Shown here piece after piece: positions 16,173-25,016 of a stretch of DNA of 64,000 nt (position 1 is the first letter of the stretch; every line of letters begins with the position of its first letter). The position numbers and the translations under genes are program-made. The notes under the pieces are model-generated. The model saw only the letters and a program-made list of their open reading frames with translations. It ran no database searches and was not told where the DNA came from. Location: contig OZ219863.1 of the NCBI GenBank assembly GCA_964291445.2, positions 372,001 to 436,000 of the forward strand, given 5' to 3'. Origin of the DNA: JAPOXR01 sp964291445 (GTDB lineage Bacteria; Pseudomonadota; Alphaproteobacteria; Rhodobacterales; Rhodobacteraceae).

Positions 16173-17072
16173 CTACAGCCCGAACCGGGCGCGAAGAAGG
16201 CGTTCCTCGAATGCATCGGCCGCCGAGCCGGCAACGGCCGAACCCATGTTGAAGGGGAATTTCCGCTGCGCCGAGTAGTTGCGAAACCGGACCTCTTTGC
16301 CGAACACCTCCTGCATTTTCGGCACCAGGCTGCCGATCCCGTCAATCAGGCCGTTTTCGGCGGCTGGCTCTCCGGACCAGAACTTGCCGGTAAACAAATC
16401 CTCGCCCTTCAGCCTGCCACCGCGCCTCGCCTTGACATGGGCAATGAAGTTCTGGTGCACGTTTTCCTGGAGTTGTTTCAGTCGCTCCACATCCTTCGGG
16501 TCCTCTGGCAGGAACGGATCAAGGAGGCCCTTATCCTCGCCGGCCGTATGGACCCTGCGTTCAATGCCGGCCTTCTGCAGGAATTCCTGGAACCCGAACG
16601 AGGATGATATCACCCCGATCGAGCCGACGATCGAGTTGATGTCGGCAAAGATCTCGTCGGCAGACGCGGCGATCCAGTAGCCTCCCGAAACCGCCAGATC
16701 CTCCACGAAGGCGTAGACGGGAATGCCGCGCTCTTCCGACAGGCGGCGAATCCGGCCGCCGATCAGCGATGACTGGACCGGCGAGCCCCCGGGGCTGTTG
16801 ACCACCAGGGCAACGGCGCTCGGCTTGCCCTTGCGAAACGCCTTTTCGATCAGACTGGCCAATCCGTGATCGTTGAGAGAGCCGGCATGGCGCCGGCCGC
16901 CGGGCGCAATCACCCCTTCAAGCCGGATTGCCGCCACCAGCGGCGTTTTCTTCTTGAACGGATTCAGTCGCATGTCCGGGATGTAGGAGCGCCATCTTCC
17001 CGCTACAAGACCACCGATCGCCGCAAGCCGTGAGATCGCCGGCGCCAGCATCGGCATCCTGGCCAATCTCAA
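16173..17072 (-). CDS. S49-family serine peptidase (SppA/SohB type)
   Basis: A signal-peptide peptidase-like enzyme, probably membrane-associated. The nucleophile serine sits in DLAVSGGYWIA and the general-base lysine in HTAGEDKGLLDPF, the normal Ser-Lys dyad. LVVNSPGGSPVQS and ADINSIVGSIGV are the usual conserved blocks. From TTG at 17072 the protein has 299 residues, with GGGGGAAGG just upstream; internal ATGs at 17057 and 16973 give 294 and 266. The TTG overlaps the stop of the preceding small ORF (TTGA), which supports coupling. No long N-terminal membrane helix is evident. Confidence 0.85.
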   Translation of the reverse strand: MRLARMPMLAPAISRLAAIGGLVAGRWRSYIPDMRLNPFKKKTPLVAAIRLEGVIAPGGRRHAGSLNDHGLASLIEKAFRKGKPSAVALVVNSPGGSPVQSSLIGGRIRRLSEERGIPVYAFVEDLAVSGGYWIAASADEIFADINSIVGSIGVISSSFGFQEFLQKAGIERRVHTAGEDKGLLDPFLPEDPKDVERLKQLQENVHQNFIAHVKARRGGRLKGEDLFTGKFWSGEPAAENGLIDGIGSLVPKMQEVFGKEVRFRNYSAQRKFPFNMGSAVAGSAADAFEERLLRARFGL

Positions 17073-17410
17073 TTGCCTTCCCCCGTCACCGGAGGCGGCT
17101 CCATGCCAACCCGGAGGACGGGGCCAGCCAGCCGCCGCTCACCCTTGCCAAGACCGAGGCCAGGGGCGCCGCCGGCCACATCCAAGGCAGCGGCATCGCC
17201 AGCATGGGCCAATGCCGGCGCATCGCCCGCCTCCCGGACACGGCACCCGGCCGCCACCTGCCGCAGACCGGATTCGCACCAGGCCAAATCCGACCAAGAA
17301 TTGCCGATGCCGTTGACCGGCCTGCCGTCATGGCCAGGAGGTCCCGGGCTCCTTATCCGGCTCTGGTGAATAAAGCCGTGCCAGCCGATGTTCCGGCGCT
17401 TCCTGTCCAT
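17069..17410 (-). CDS. Possible small ORF coupled to the S49 peptidase gene
   Basis: A 113-codon ORF starting ATG at 17410 with a well-placed AGGAG seven bases upstream, ending in TGA that overlaps the TTG start of the S49 gene. Third codon positions are mostly G or C, like real genes here. The protein (MDRKRRNIGWHGFIHQSRIR onward, then Gly/Ala-rich) is not one I recognise, and the Gly/Pro-rich tail could be a chance translation. Evidence for reality is the ribosome binding site and the overlap only. Confidence 0.35.
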   Translation of the reverse strand: MDRKRRNIGWHGFIHQSRIRSPGPPGHDGRPVNGIGNSWSDLAWCESGLRQVAAGCRVREAGDAPALAHAGDAAALDVAGGAPGLGLGKGERRLAGPVLRVGMEPPPVTGEGN

Positions 17411-17681
17411 GACAATCTCCTGCAGGTCGCTCCCCACGGCCGGCGACGGCACATCCGGCCACAAATGCCTGGCCGTGGTGCCCCCGAACTACAACCGGTC
17501 GCATCAAATCTCAATGGCAATGACGGCGCCCTCCACACCATGCCAACGGCGAGGACAGGCCACGCCCAGGCATGGCAATTCCTGGCCCCATACACGACTC
17601 GGCAGAAGTTGGCTGGCCGGACGGCATGGAGTCGACTACCCTTTCCCCTCACCGGCAACCACCGACACCGGAGCATCCCGC

Positions 17682-18173
17682 ATGCCTCGTTTCGAAATCG
17701 AATCCGACGAACTTCCACCAGTTGCCGAACTCGAGGACATGCATGAGCGGCATCGCGACTCGGTTCAATTTACCGAGACCCTGGTCACGGCGGCGTCTGC
17801 CAACCAGGCGCAGATCGCTGCCACCTGGCTGCTCGGAAAGCGGATCCAGGAGGCCGGCGCCGCCTCACCCGCAACCAGCAGCAAGATCGCCGAGATGTTC
17901 CCGCGGCTGCAGAGTTGGCAGGCGCGGCTGCATATCCTGCAGATTGTCCGGTTTCTTGACTTGGCGGCAATCCCGGTCAGCGAGTTCCGGGAGGCGATTC
18001 TTCCCCATGCAACCGATTCCGGAAAGATGGTCCGGGCCTGGGCGCTCGATGCCCTTTACCACCTTGCCATTGCCGGCCACCCTGACGCTGAAGCCGACAT
18101 GGCACGAATTCGTCGGGCATCCGGTGACAGCTCCGCCGCAGTCAGGGCACGGATCCGCAACCTTCTGCGGTAG
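17682..18173 (+). CDS. Hypothetical helical (HEAT-like) protein
   Basis: A 163-residue protein beginning MPRFEIESDELPPVAELEDM. It has an acidic start and then paired amphipathic helices (WQARLHILQIVRFLDL, MVRAWALDALYHLAI, AAVRARIRNLL) typical of HEAT or armadillo-like repeats. No enzyme motif is seen. The frame is open to 17388 but only the region from 17682 looks coding. It stands alone between long gaps. HEAT-type proteins usually mediate protein contacts; nothing here says with what. Confidence 0.6.
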   Translation: MPRFEIESDELPPVAELEDMHERHRDSVQFTETLVTAASANQAQIAATWLLGKRIQEAGAASPATSSKIAEMFPRLQSWQARLHILQIVRFLDLAAIPVSEFREAILPHATDSGKMVRAWALDALYHLAIAGHPDAEADMARIRRASGDSSAAVRARIRNLLR

Positions 18174-18744
18174 CGACCCGGGCCCGACGCGCAAACGGAA
18201 CGCTCGGGGCAAACCACCGGACTCACGCAGTTCCACCTCACCGTTGACACATCAAGGCGTCGATGACTCTCAGGCGGAACGCGGGTCGGGACCATCTCGA
18301 CTTTGCTGTCCTCATGGAACGGATGGGCCCCGGCAGTATGCGTTCGTGCCATCGAACCATTTGACAGGCTCTATCCACAGGCCGGCGGTCAGGCTGCGCT
18401 CCAGCAATTTCGGGCACAATTGTCGAATGCCGTGCCGTTCGACCTCGGCGAGACAGAACCGACACGCTGACGCGGGTTTTTGCCAGGGCGGGCAGATTGG
18501 GTGGATGTCCGGCGGGACTGCACGGGCTGCAGACATCCTCTTCAACGGGGTTTGTGCCGCGGCCGGTGCAAGCCTGCCATCCGCGAAATTGGAACAGAAC
18601 CCGGATGATGCCTTGGTGCGGCGGTGCCCGGTCAAACCTCCGATGCCCGGGCTGCCGGGTCGGCTGCCCGCTTTCTCGCCGTTTGTGCAGGGAGCGGGGT
18701 TGGTCGGTGTCATGCCGAGTGGCCTGCCTGCGGCAATCGCATGA
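18174..18744. other. Long gap with no recognisable gene
   Basis: About 570 bp between convergent genes. A 133-codon minus-strand ORF at 18312-18713 contains a CRFC cysteine pair but has no family I recognise and no clear ribosome binding site. I treat the region as non-coding or decayed. Confidence 0.45.
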
Positions 18745-19341
18745 TCACGCTCGGGGGCGGGTCCTGCCTGCTGACTTCCAGCAATCGGCGGTGTGGTCGT
18801 CGACCAGGCCGACGGCCTGCATGTAGGCGTAGATGATCGTCGTTCCGACGAAGTTCATGCCCCGGGATTTCAGATTGCGTGACAATTCGTCGCTGGTTGG
18901 CGTAGAGACCGGAACCTCGGCGAGGCTTGCCCAATTGTTGATGCATGGCACGCCGTCCACGTGATCCCACAGGAAACGGTCGAAGGTGCCAAACTCGGCC
19001 TGAACTTCCAGAAAAACCCTGGCATTCCTGCGAGCGGATTCAATCTTGAGCCGGTTACGCACGATTCCGGGTTCGGACCGCAGGGCCTCCAGCTCGGAAT
19101 CCTCCATACGCGCCACCCTTGCCGGGTCGAAGCCATGGAAGGCCCGGCGATACCCCTCGCGCTTTCGAAGGATGGTCTCCCAACTCAGGCCTGCCTGGGC
19201 GCCTTCCAGGATCAGGAACTCGAACAGGACACGGTCGTCATGGACCGGCATGCCCCATTCGTCGTCGTGGTAGGCGGCGTAGAATTCCTTCCCCTCGCCG
19301 TCACCGAAGCAGCGGCGCCTGCCATCGCTGCCAACAGTCAC
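18745..19341 (-). CDS. tag: DNA-3-methyladenine glycosylase I
   Basis: Excises 3-methyladenine from alkylated DNA. The 198-residue protein has RRCFGDGE and YHDDEWGMPVHDD near the N-terminus, and HTADCW near the C-terminus. The Cys and His residues in these segments are the zinc ligands of Tag. LSWETILRKREGYR and FLWDHVDG are also typical. Its start overlaps the stop of the irr gene by four bases, so the two are translated from one message. No reason for linking alkylation repair to iron control is visible. Confidence 0.94.
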   Translation of the reverse strand: MTVGSDGRRRCFGDGEGKEFYAAYHDDEWGMPVHDDRVLFEFLILEGAQAGLSWETILRKREGYRRAFHGFDPARVARMEDSELEALRSEPGIVRNRLKIESARRNARVFLEVQAEFGTFDRFLWDHVDGVPCINNWASLAEVPVSTPTSDELSRNLKSRGMNFVGTTIIYAYMQAVGLVDDHTADCWKSAGRTRPRA

Positions 19342-19826
19342 TCCGGAAGTTGGTCCGACAGGCCCCGGCCTTGCTGGACCGTAGGATTGCTGTCCGCCTG
19401 TTTGCGCCGCAACCGGATGACCACGTCAACTTCGGAAATCTCCACGCCTTCCGGCAGGTCCGAAATCTCGGGGAAGGGTATCGGACCATCGGACGCATCC
19501 GCCAACTCGCCGGTATCCTCCCAGTAGAAATGCGGATGGTCATCGACCCGGGTGTCAAACCATGACCCGGAACCATCCACGGTGATTTCCTTGAGCAATC
19601 CGGCGCCGCACAGGACCCGCAGCGTATTGTAGACCGTTGCCAGGGACATCGATTCGCCAGCCTCGATTGCCTGTGAATGCAGGCGGTTGGCTGTCACATG
19701 CTTGTTGCTCCGGTCGCCGACCAGCAACCGCGCCAGGGTGACCCGCTGTCTTGTCGGCTGCAGACCGGCAGAGCGCAGCCATTCATGCTCGTACGACAGA
19801 GTTTCGTTCACAGCCAGTTCGCCCAT
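19338..19826 (-). CDS. irr: Fur-family iron response regulator Irr
   Basis: A haem-responsive transcription regulator of the Fur superfamily, used by alphaproteobacteria to control iron and haem genes. From the ATG at 19826 (MGELAVNETLS) it has 162 residues. The winged-helix part reads LQPTRQRVTLARLL to SLATVYNTLRVL, and the HPHFYWEDTGEL segment carries the HxH characteristic of Irr. The CxxC zinc motifs of Fur are absent and there is no N-terminal haem-binding Cys-Pro motif, as in other Rhodobacterales Irr. The frame is open to 19880, giving a cysteine-rich extension (ETCCWMCK) that is probably not translated. It is divergent from fabA. Confidence 0.88.
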   Translation of the reverse strand: MGELAVNETLSYEHEWLRSAGLQPTRQRVTLARLLVGDRSNKHVTANRLHSQAIEAGESMSLATVYNTLRVLCGAGLLKEITVDGSGSWFDTRVDDHPHFYWEDTGELADASDGPIPFPEISDLPEGVEISEVDVVIRLRRKQADSNPTVQQGRGLSDQLPE

Positions 19827-19844
19827 GGCCGTTGCTGCAACAGC

Positions 19845-19876
19845 CTTATACTTGCACATCCAGCAACAGGTTTCAA
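19845..19876 (-). promoter_or_regulatory. Possible irr promoter
   Basis: Reading the minus strand, TTGAAA (19876-19871) precedes TATAAG (19850-19845), with a 20-base spacer that is longer than ideal. Transcription would start just before the ATG at 19826. A weak assignment. Confidence 0.3.
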
Positions 19877-20088
19877 ACAATTCGGAGCCTCCCGATCACC
19901 GATCCGGCTGCCTGGCCCGGCACCTGGCACATTGTCTCGCCGGCCCGGGCAGACATTTCCATCGCCCGGGCGCATGGCGGCCCGGTTCGGCGTTCATGCA
20001 ATTCGCCGGAAGTTTTCGTCCTATTGCCTATATGCAGGGTTGAGTGATACTGAACGGCTCGAATTCCTGCGTGGCACAGGGCGCGAAC

Positions 20089-20595
20089 ATGCCTTCATTT
20101 CCCTCAAGCTTCGATTACGAAGGGTTGCTGAAATGTGCCCGTGGCGAACTTTTCGGCTCCGGCAATGCCCAGCTGCCACTTCCGCCAATGCTGATGTTCG
20201 ACCGGGTCACCGAGATTTCCGCAACCGGGGGCGAATTTGGCCAGGGCCATGTCATAGCCGAATTCGATATCAGGCCGGATCTCTGGTTCTTTTCCTGCCA
20301 TTTTCAGGACGACCCGGTGATGCCTGGCTGCCTTGGCCTGGACGCCCTGTGGCAGTTGACGGGATTCAATCTTGGCTGGAGAGGCTTTCCGGGCAAAGGC
20401 AGGGCGCTTGGCGTGGCCGAGGTCAAGTTCACCGACATGGTGACACCGGGATGCAATCTCCTCACCTATCTGGTCGACTTCACCCGGGTCATCAACCGCA
20501 GGCTGAAGATGGGGGTTGCCAATGGGCGGATGCTTGCCGATGGCAAGGAGATCTACAAGACCACCGCAATGAAGGTGGGACTGTTTTCCGAATAG
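20089..20595 (+). CDS. fabA: 3-hydroxydecanoyl-ACP dehydratase/isomerase
   Basis: Dehydrates 3-hydroxydecanoyl-ACP and isomerises the product to cis-3-decenoyl-ACP, the branch point for unsaturated fatty acids. The 168-residue protein has the active-site histidine in FSCHFQDDPVMPGCLGLDAL, with the catalytic Asp of GLDALWQ 14 residues on. The ATG at 20089 (MPSFPSSFDYEGLLKC) fits family length; the frame is open from 20044. It is the first gene of fabA-fabB-fabI and is divergent from irr. Confidence 0.95.
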   Translation: MPSFPSSFDYEGLLKCARGELFGSGNAQLPLPPMLMFDRVTEISATGGEFGQGHVIAEFDIRPDLWFFSCHFQDDPVMPGCLGLDALWQLTGFNLGWRGFPGKGRALGVAEVKFTDMVTPGCNLLTYLVDFTRVINRRLKMGVANGRMLADGKEIYKTTAMKVGLFSE

Positions 20596-20626
20596 CGGTC
20601 GGGCAAAGGTGATTTGGGGGAATTCA

Positions 20627-21853
20627 ATGCGGCGCGTAGCAGTAACCGGGATCGGTATCGTCTCGCCGATCGGCAACAGCAAGGACGAGGTTGAGGCCTC
20701 CCTCCGGGCCGGGAAGTCGGGAATTGCGTTTTCCGAGGACTATGCCGACAACAATTTCCGCAGCCATGTGCACGGCGTTCCCGACATGGCAGTCGAGGAT
20801 CACCTCGACAAGCGCCAGTTGCGTTTCATGGGACCCGGCGCCGCCTACAATTTCATCGCCATGCAACAGGCAATCGACGATTCGGGGCTGGGCCCCGGCG
20901 AGGTCTCCAACGAACGCACCGGAATGATCATGGGCTCCGGCGGACCGTCCACATCGAATTTCTACATGGCCCACCAGGCAGTCAAGCTGAAGGGAAGCCC
21001 GAAGCGGATGGGGCCGCTCATGGTGACGAGATGCATGTCATCGACCAACTCGGCCTGTCTTGCCACCCCCTTCAAGATCAAGGGGCTCAGCTACTCGATC
21101 ACCTCGGCATGCGCGACCTCGGCACACTGCATCGGCAGCGGCGCCGAACAGATCAGGTTCGGCAACCAGGACATCGTGTTTGCCGGCGGCGGCGAAGAGG
21201 TTGACTGGACATTGTCATGCCTGTTCGATGCCATGAATGCGCTGAGCTCGAAATACAACGATACGCCGGAAACCGCGTCCCGCCCCTTCGATATCGACCG
21301 TGACGGGTTCGTCATTGCCGGCGGTGCCGGAGTGCTGGTGCTGGAGGAATACTCGCGGGCCCGGGCAAGGGGGGCGACCATCTACGCCGAGGTGACCGGT
21401 TTCGGCGCTACTTCCGACGGCTATGACATGGTGGCACCAAGCGGCGAGGGAGGCGAGCGTGCCATGCGGCTGGCCCGGTCCGGCAACGGCGAACGCCCGG
21501 TCGATTACATCAATGCACATGGCACATCGACGCAAGCCGGAGACGTGGTGGAAATCGAGGCGATTCGCCGGATTTTCGGCGAGGGAACCACGCCGCCGGT
21601 CAGTTCAACCAAATCCCTGACCGGGCACTCGCTGGGGGCGGCCGGCGTACATGAGGCCATCTACACGCTGTTGATGATGCGAGGCCGGTTCATTTCCGGC
21701 TCGGCCAATGTTTTCAATCTCGACGATGCCATTCATCCCGACGAAGTCACCACGGAACTCGTCGAAGGCGTGGAGATCGACACCGCCCTTTCCAACAGCT
21801 TCGGCTTCGGAGGCACCAATGCAACCCTGTCATTCAGCAGGCCTGACGGCTGA
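20627..21853 (+). CDS. fabB: 3-oxoacyl-ACP synthase I
   Basis: The condensing enzyme that elongates unsaturated acyl chains with malonyl-ACP. The 408-residue protein has the Cys-His-His triad: Cys in SITSACATSAHCIG, His in NAHGTSTQAGD and His in TKSLTGHSLGAAG, plus the C-terminal NSFGFGGTNATL. The ATG at 20627 has GGGGG upstream; the frame is open from 20609. It follows fabA by 31 bp and precedes fabI by seven. Confidence 0.96.
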   Translation: MRRVAVTGIGIVSPIGNSKDEVEASLRAGKSGIAFSEDYADNNFRSHVHGVPDMAVEDHLDKRQLRFMGPGAAYNFIAMQQAIDDSGLGPGEVSNERTGMIMGSGGPSTSNFYMAHQAVKLKGSPKRMGPLMVTRCMSSTNSACLATPFKIKGLSYSITSACATSAHCIGSGAEQIRFGNQDIVFAGGGEEVDWTLSCLFDAMNALSSKYNDTPETASRPFDIDRDGFVIAGGAGVLVLEEYSRARARGATIYAEVTGFGATSDGYDMVAPSGEGGERAMRLARSGNGERPVDYINAHGTSTQAGDVVEIEAIRRIFGEGTTPPVSSTKSLTGHSLGAAGVHEAIYTLLMMRGRFISGSANVFNLDDAIHPDEVTTELVEGVEIDTALSNSFGFGGTNATLSFSRPDG

Positions 21854-21860
21854 GAGTGTC

Positions 21861-22643
21861 ATGTTGCTGGAGGGCAGGAAATGTCTGGTAGTGGGCGTCG
21901 CCAATGACCGGTCGATTGCCTGGGGTATCGCCAAGGCCATGCACGATGCGGGGGCAGCGATTGCGCTGACCTACCAGAGTGAATCAATCAGGCGTCGGGT
22001 CGAGCCGCTTGGTAAGCAGATCAACGCCGCGATCATTGGCCAGGCCGACGTGACCGATTCCGATACGCTGGACGGCCTGTTCAACTCGATCTCGGAAGTT
22101 TGGGGCGAACTGGATGTCGTGGTCCATGCAATCGCCTATTCGAGCCGCGAGGAACTCAACGGGCGATTCATCGACACCAGCCGCGAGAACTTCAGGGTAT
22201 CCCTCGACATATCCTGCTATTCGCTGATCGATCTTGCCCGCCGGGCACGTCCTCTCATGAACCGGGGAGGCTCGGTCCTGACCGTTACCTTCCAGGGTTC
22301 GAACCGCGTGGTCCCGTTCTACAATGTCATGGGGGTTGCCAAGGCCGCCCTGGAATCGACAGTGCGCTACCTGGCCAATGATCTTGGCCGCGACGGAATT
22401 CGGGTCAATGCGGTCAGCCCGGGCCCGATGAGGACCCTGGCCGGTGCCGCCATCGGCGGCGCACGAAAAACCTTCCGGCATACCGAGGCAAATGCGCCAC
22501 TTGGCGGCAATGCCACCCTTGAAGCGATCGGCGGCACCGCCGCCTATCTTGCCTCGGACCACGCCGCCTGCACCACCGGCCAAATCATCGCCGTCGACAG
22601 CGGGTTTCACATCCTGGGAATGCCGCAATCGGAAAATATCTGA
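21861..22643 (+). CDS. fabI: Enoyl-ACP reductase (NADH)
   Basis: Reduces trans-2-enoyl-ACP in the last step of each elongation cycle. The 260-residue divergent SDR has VVGVANDRSIAWGIAKAM for NADH binding, HAIAYSSREEL, and the YxxxMxxxK form of the active site in FYNVMGVAKAAL. The C-terminus GQIIAVDSGFHILGM is typical. FabI is the target of triclosan-type inhibitors in other bacteria. It ends the fabA-fabB-fabI operon. Confidence 0.95.
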   Translation: MLLEGRKCLVVGVANDRSIAWGIAKAMHDAGAAIALTYQSESIRRRVEPLGKQINAAIIGQADVTDSDTLDGLFNSISEVWGELDVVVHAIAYSSREELNGRFIDTSRENFRVSLDISCYSLIDLARRARPLMNRGGSVLTVTFQGSNRVVPFYNVMGVAKAALESTVRYLANDLGRDGIRVNAVSPGPMRTLAGAAIGGARKTFRHTEANAPLGGNATLEAIGGTAAYLASDHAACTTGQIIAVDSGFHILGMPQSENI

Positions 22644-23004
22644 CCCGGCATTTCTTCAAACCGAATTCTGCGCAAGGAAATTCCGGCCTGCGACTCGCAC
22701 TCGGTGCTCTGTCACCGCCACAACGTAATACATCCCATTGAGAACGGTGCCCCGAGGCCGCAGATCCGGCAGGTTTGGGGCCGGTCATCGTCACGACTTG
22801 CCCGCGGTTCCGAAAGCTTGAGAGGGGTGCTTCCCCGTGGACTGCGCTACCATGGCCGACAGCGCACGGTCAGCATTCACAGAACTTGGTGTCCTGTAGA
22901 TTCAGAGCCATGACTCCTCGCCGTAGACAGTGCAACAATTGACAGGAAATTCGAGCGGCAATTGCCTGACTGCGACACAGCCAAACCGAAGAGAAGAATC
23001 GCCC
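22644..23004. other. Gap between fabI and the AbiE-like module
   Basis: About 360 bp with no gene I can support. It appears somewhat lower in GC than the flanking operon and marks the change from core to accessory DNA. No integrase, tRNA or clear attachment repeat was seen. Confidence 0.45.
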
Positions 23005-23919
23005 TTACCGCCATGCCGCCTCCGAAGCGATTCGACCCAGAAGTTGCTCCATCAAGCTGTTGACCTCCCGCTGCCTCAGCAACCGAGCCTCGCGCTGACC
23101 AGCATCGTCTCCCTCACCCAGTTCGAAGCGGGCCACCGCTACCGGACCGTCTTTCCGATACCCCTCGACTTTACCGTTCCCTGCGAAACGATTGCGAAGA
23201 ATTGACAAACAGTCCCAAATCACTGCGCCGTGCTTGCCCTCCAAGGCATTCCGGAACATTTGCGCGACGCCGTCGAGTTCATCCTCCGCGTGTTCAATGC
23301 AATAGATCAGGTCGTGGGCGTCCTTCCGCTCGAAGCGCTGATCGAAGGCAAAAGCCTTCAAGCACGTGAAGCTCACCAAATCGGCATGCCTCACCACTTC
23401 GACGGTGTGGCCCCCATCTCCCAGGAGCTCCGCCCGAATCTCCGCGACCTGGTGCATTTCGAAGACAATGGACGAATGCGGGATGTTGAGCGCGGAAATG
23501 TTCCCTTCCGTAGGCAGCGGTTCGACCTTGCCACCAGCGATGTCCGGCGCGTCGGCGAGCAGTTCGACCACCATCCGCGCACCGCTTTCGGTGCGAGTCT
23601 GCCACCGCCATGAAAGTCTCTGGCCACTTTCGTTCGTCGACCGCTTGAAATTCATCGCACGCAGGCTCTCTTCGAGCGTGTGATAACCCGCGGTGTCGGC
23701 CAGGATCTGCAGATCGATGACGATATCCACGTCGAGCGTGCCAGCGTGCGCCGGTACTTCCGGCGGCCGGGCCGCTACCAGGTATCTGGGAGTCAATCCG
23801 CCCACCAGAAACACTGACTCCTTCCATGGGCCCAGTCCGCGCAGCAGGGTTACAAGAACACGCTCGCATTCGACCGTGTACTGATCGCTGTAACCGTCGA
23901 ACGTCGCGGGCTTCACCAT
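23005..23919 (-). CDS. AbiEii/AbiGii-type nucleotidyltransferase, probable toxin
   Basis: A 304-residue protein of the DNA polymerase beta-like nucleotidyltransferase fold. It shows VFLVGGLTPRYLV (about 36-48), the catalytic pair D63 and D65 in TLDVDIVID, and the later AbiEii motif KAFAFDQRFERKDAHDL (about 188-204), matching the family pattern of Lys, Arg, Lys-Asp and Asp-Leu. AbiEii toxins of type IV or related systems use NTP to arrest growth during phage infection. The ATG overlaps the stop of the upstream partner by one base (TGATG). It is the second gene of a two-gene unit. The exact target cannot be inferred. Confidence 0.75.
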   Translation of the reverse strand: MVKPATFDGYSDQYTVECERVLVTLLRGLGPWKESVFLVGGLTPRYLVAARPPEVPAHAGTLDVDIVIDLQILADTAGYHTLEESLRAMNFKRSTNESGQRLSWRWQTRTESGARMVVELLADAPDIAGGKVEPLPTEGNISALNIPHSSIVFEMHQVAEIRAELLGDGGHTVEVVRHADLVSFTCLKAFAFDQRFERKDAHDLIYCIEHAEDELDGVAQMFRNALEGKHGAVIWDCLSILRNRFAGNGKVEGYRKDGPVAVARFELGEGDDAGQREARLLRQREVNSLMEQLLGRIASEAAWR

Positions 23920-25016
23920 CAGAAACGGATCTTTTCGTGGCGCAGGTGCTTGGCCAATTCCCGGGCGCGGCCCTCGCTGCGCATCAGGTCGAGGTAGACC
24001 TGCACGGCACTTGCCAGCCAGATCCCGTTCACTGACTCACGAAACTGCAACTCGCTCGGCGACTTGGCCTCGATGACCGCAAGGTTCGCGCCTTGATCCA
24101 CGAACCGGGCATCCATTGCGCCAAGAGCCCGGTCTGCTGCCGGGCTGTCCAGCAGCCGGCAACGCACCTGGGAGACAGCTGACAGATACGGCGCGTACAG
24201 TTGCCCTGCCGCCTCGTGAGTGATCGCGTACTCGGCCTTGCTCTCTGCGCAGACCTCGGCGAACTTCTCCACCAGCCCTTCAGCGCGCGCCGACGGCACG
24301 AAGTAACGCCGCATGGACAACGGCCGCATCACCGTCTGCTGGTGCACCCATGCATCCAGCAAGGCGCCCGGCTCTTGCAAATGGCGTTTCTTTCCTGGCC
24401 CCTGTCCACGCGACACCACCCATTCGAACTTCTCCATTTCCATCAGGACCTGCGAGGCGGTCGCGGGCGATACCCGGGCTTGGTAGGCGATGTCTTTCAC
24501 TCCGAACCACTCGCGATGTCGCAGCAGGACCGCATGCAGCACTTGCGCACGACGGCCCGAAAACACGGAACGGATGGACCGCGACAGGCTTTTCGGGGGC
24601 GGCTTGTCCACGTACACGTAGATGTTGCTGGCGGGCAGAAACAGGCTGCCGCCGCTGTCGTAGTAGCCGACCCGATCGTTCCTCAACAGCTCCTTGGCTC
24701 CGGGTGAAATCGATTGGGCGATCAGGAAAAACGCTGCTTCCCGTTTTTTCTCCGGGTGCGGCCATCTCCGTGCGGAGTCGCGGACCTGCCAAAACACCTG
24801 CCGCACGTCACGGGGATATACGTCCTTCTTCATCTCAATCAGCAGGGTGGCCGCCTTCCCGCCCACCCGGAGGTCTATCTGGGCGTAATGTCCTCGATCG
24901 CGGCCGCCCGGCTGTTCGGCCCCACTGACCTCCGCCTCCGCATCGGGGAGCCCCCGCAGGGCTTCAAGGAACCCGTCAAGCAGCTGTCCTTCCATGACAT
25001 CCGAGTCCAGCATCAC
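23919..25016 (-). CDS. AbiEi-like antitoxin/regulator with nuclease-like N-terminus
   Basis: A 365-residue partner of the nucleotidyltransferase. The first ~130 residues look like a PD-(D/E)xK nuclease fold: D48 (AQIDLRV), E61-M-K63 (LLIEMKKD) and glutamines in DVRQVFWQVRD. The middle (about 150-215) is a winged helix (AVLLRHREWFGVKDIAYQ, SPATASQVLMEMEKFEWV) like AbiEi antitoxins. The C-terminal part has MRRYFVPSA and resembles the rest of the AbiEi_2 region. It probably binds its own promoter, where a 16-bp palindrome lies, and counters the toxin. Start is ATG at 25016 or 25013. Whether the nuclease-like part is active is unknown. Confidence 0.65.
   Translation of the reverse strand: MMLDSDVMEGQLLDGFLEALRGLPDAEAEVSGAEQPGGRDRGHYAQIDLRVGGKAATLLIEMKKDVYPRDVRQVFWQVRDSARRWPHPEKKREAAFFLIAQSISPGAKELLRNDRVGYYDSGGSLFLPASNIYVYVDKPPPKSLSRSIRSVFSGRRAQVLHAVLLRHREWFGVKDIAYQARVSPATASQVLMEMEKFEWVVSRGQGPGKKRHLQEPGALLDAWVHQQTVMRPLSMRRYFVPSARAEGLVEKFAEVCAESKAEYAITHEAAGQLYAPYLSAVSQVRCRLLDSPAADRALGAMDARFVDQGANLAVIEAKSPSELQFRESVNGIWLASAVQVYLDLMRSEGRARELAKHLRHEKIRF

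Noticed and set aside
18312..18713. 133-codon minus-strand ORF with a CRFC pair
   Set aside because: No family recognised, no clear ribosome binding site, and no link to neighbours; kept as part of the unassigned gap.
20010..20040. fabA promoter with TATATG -10
   Set aside because: No acceptable -35 at 16-18 bases; left unassigned.
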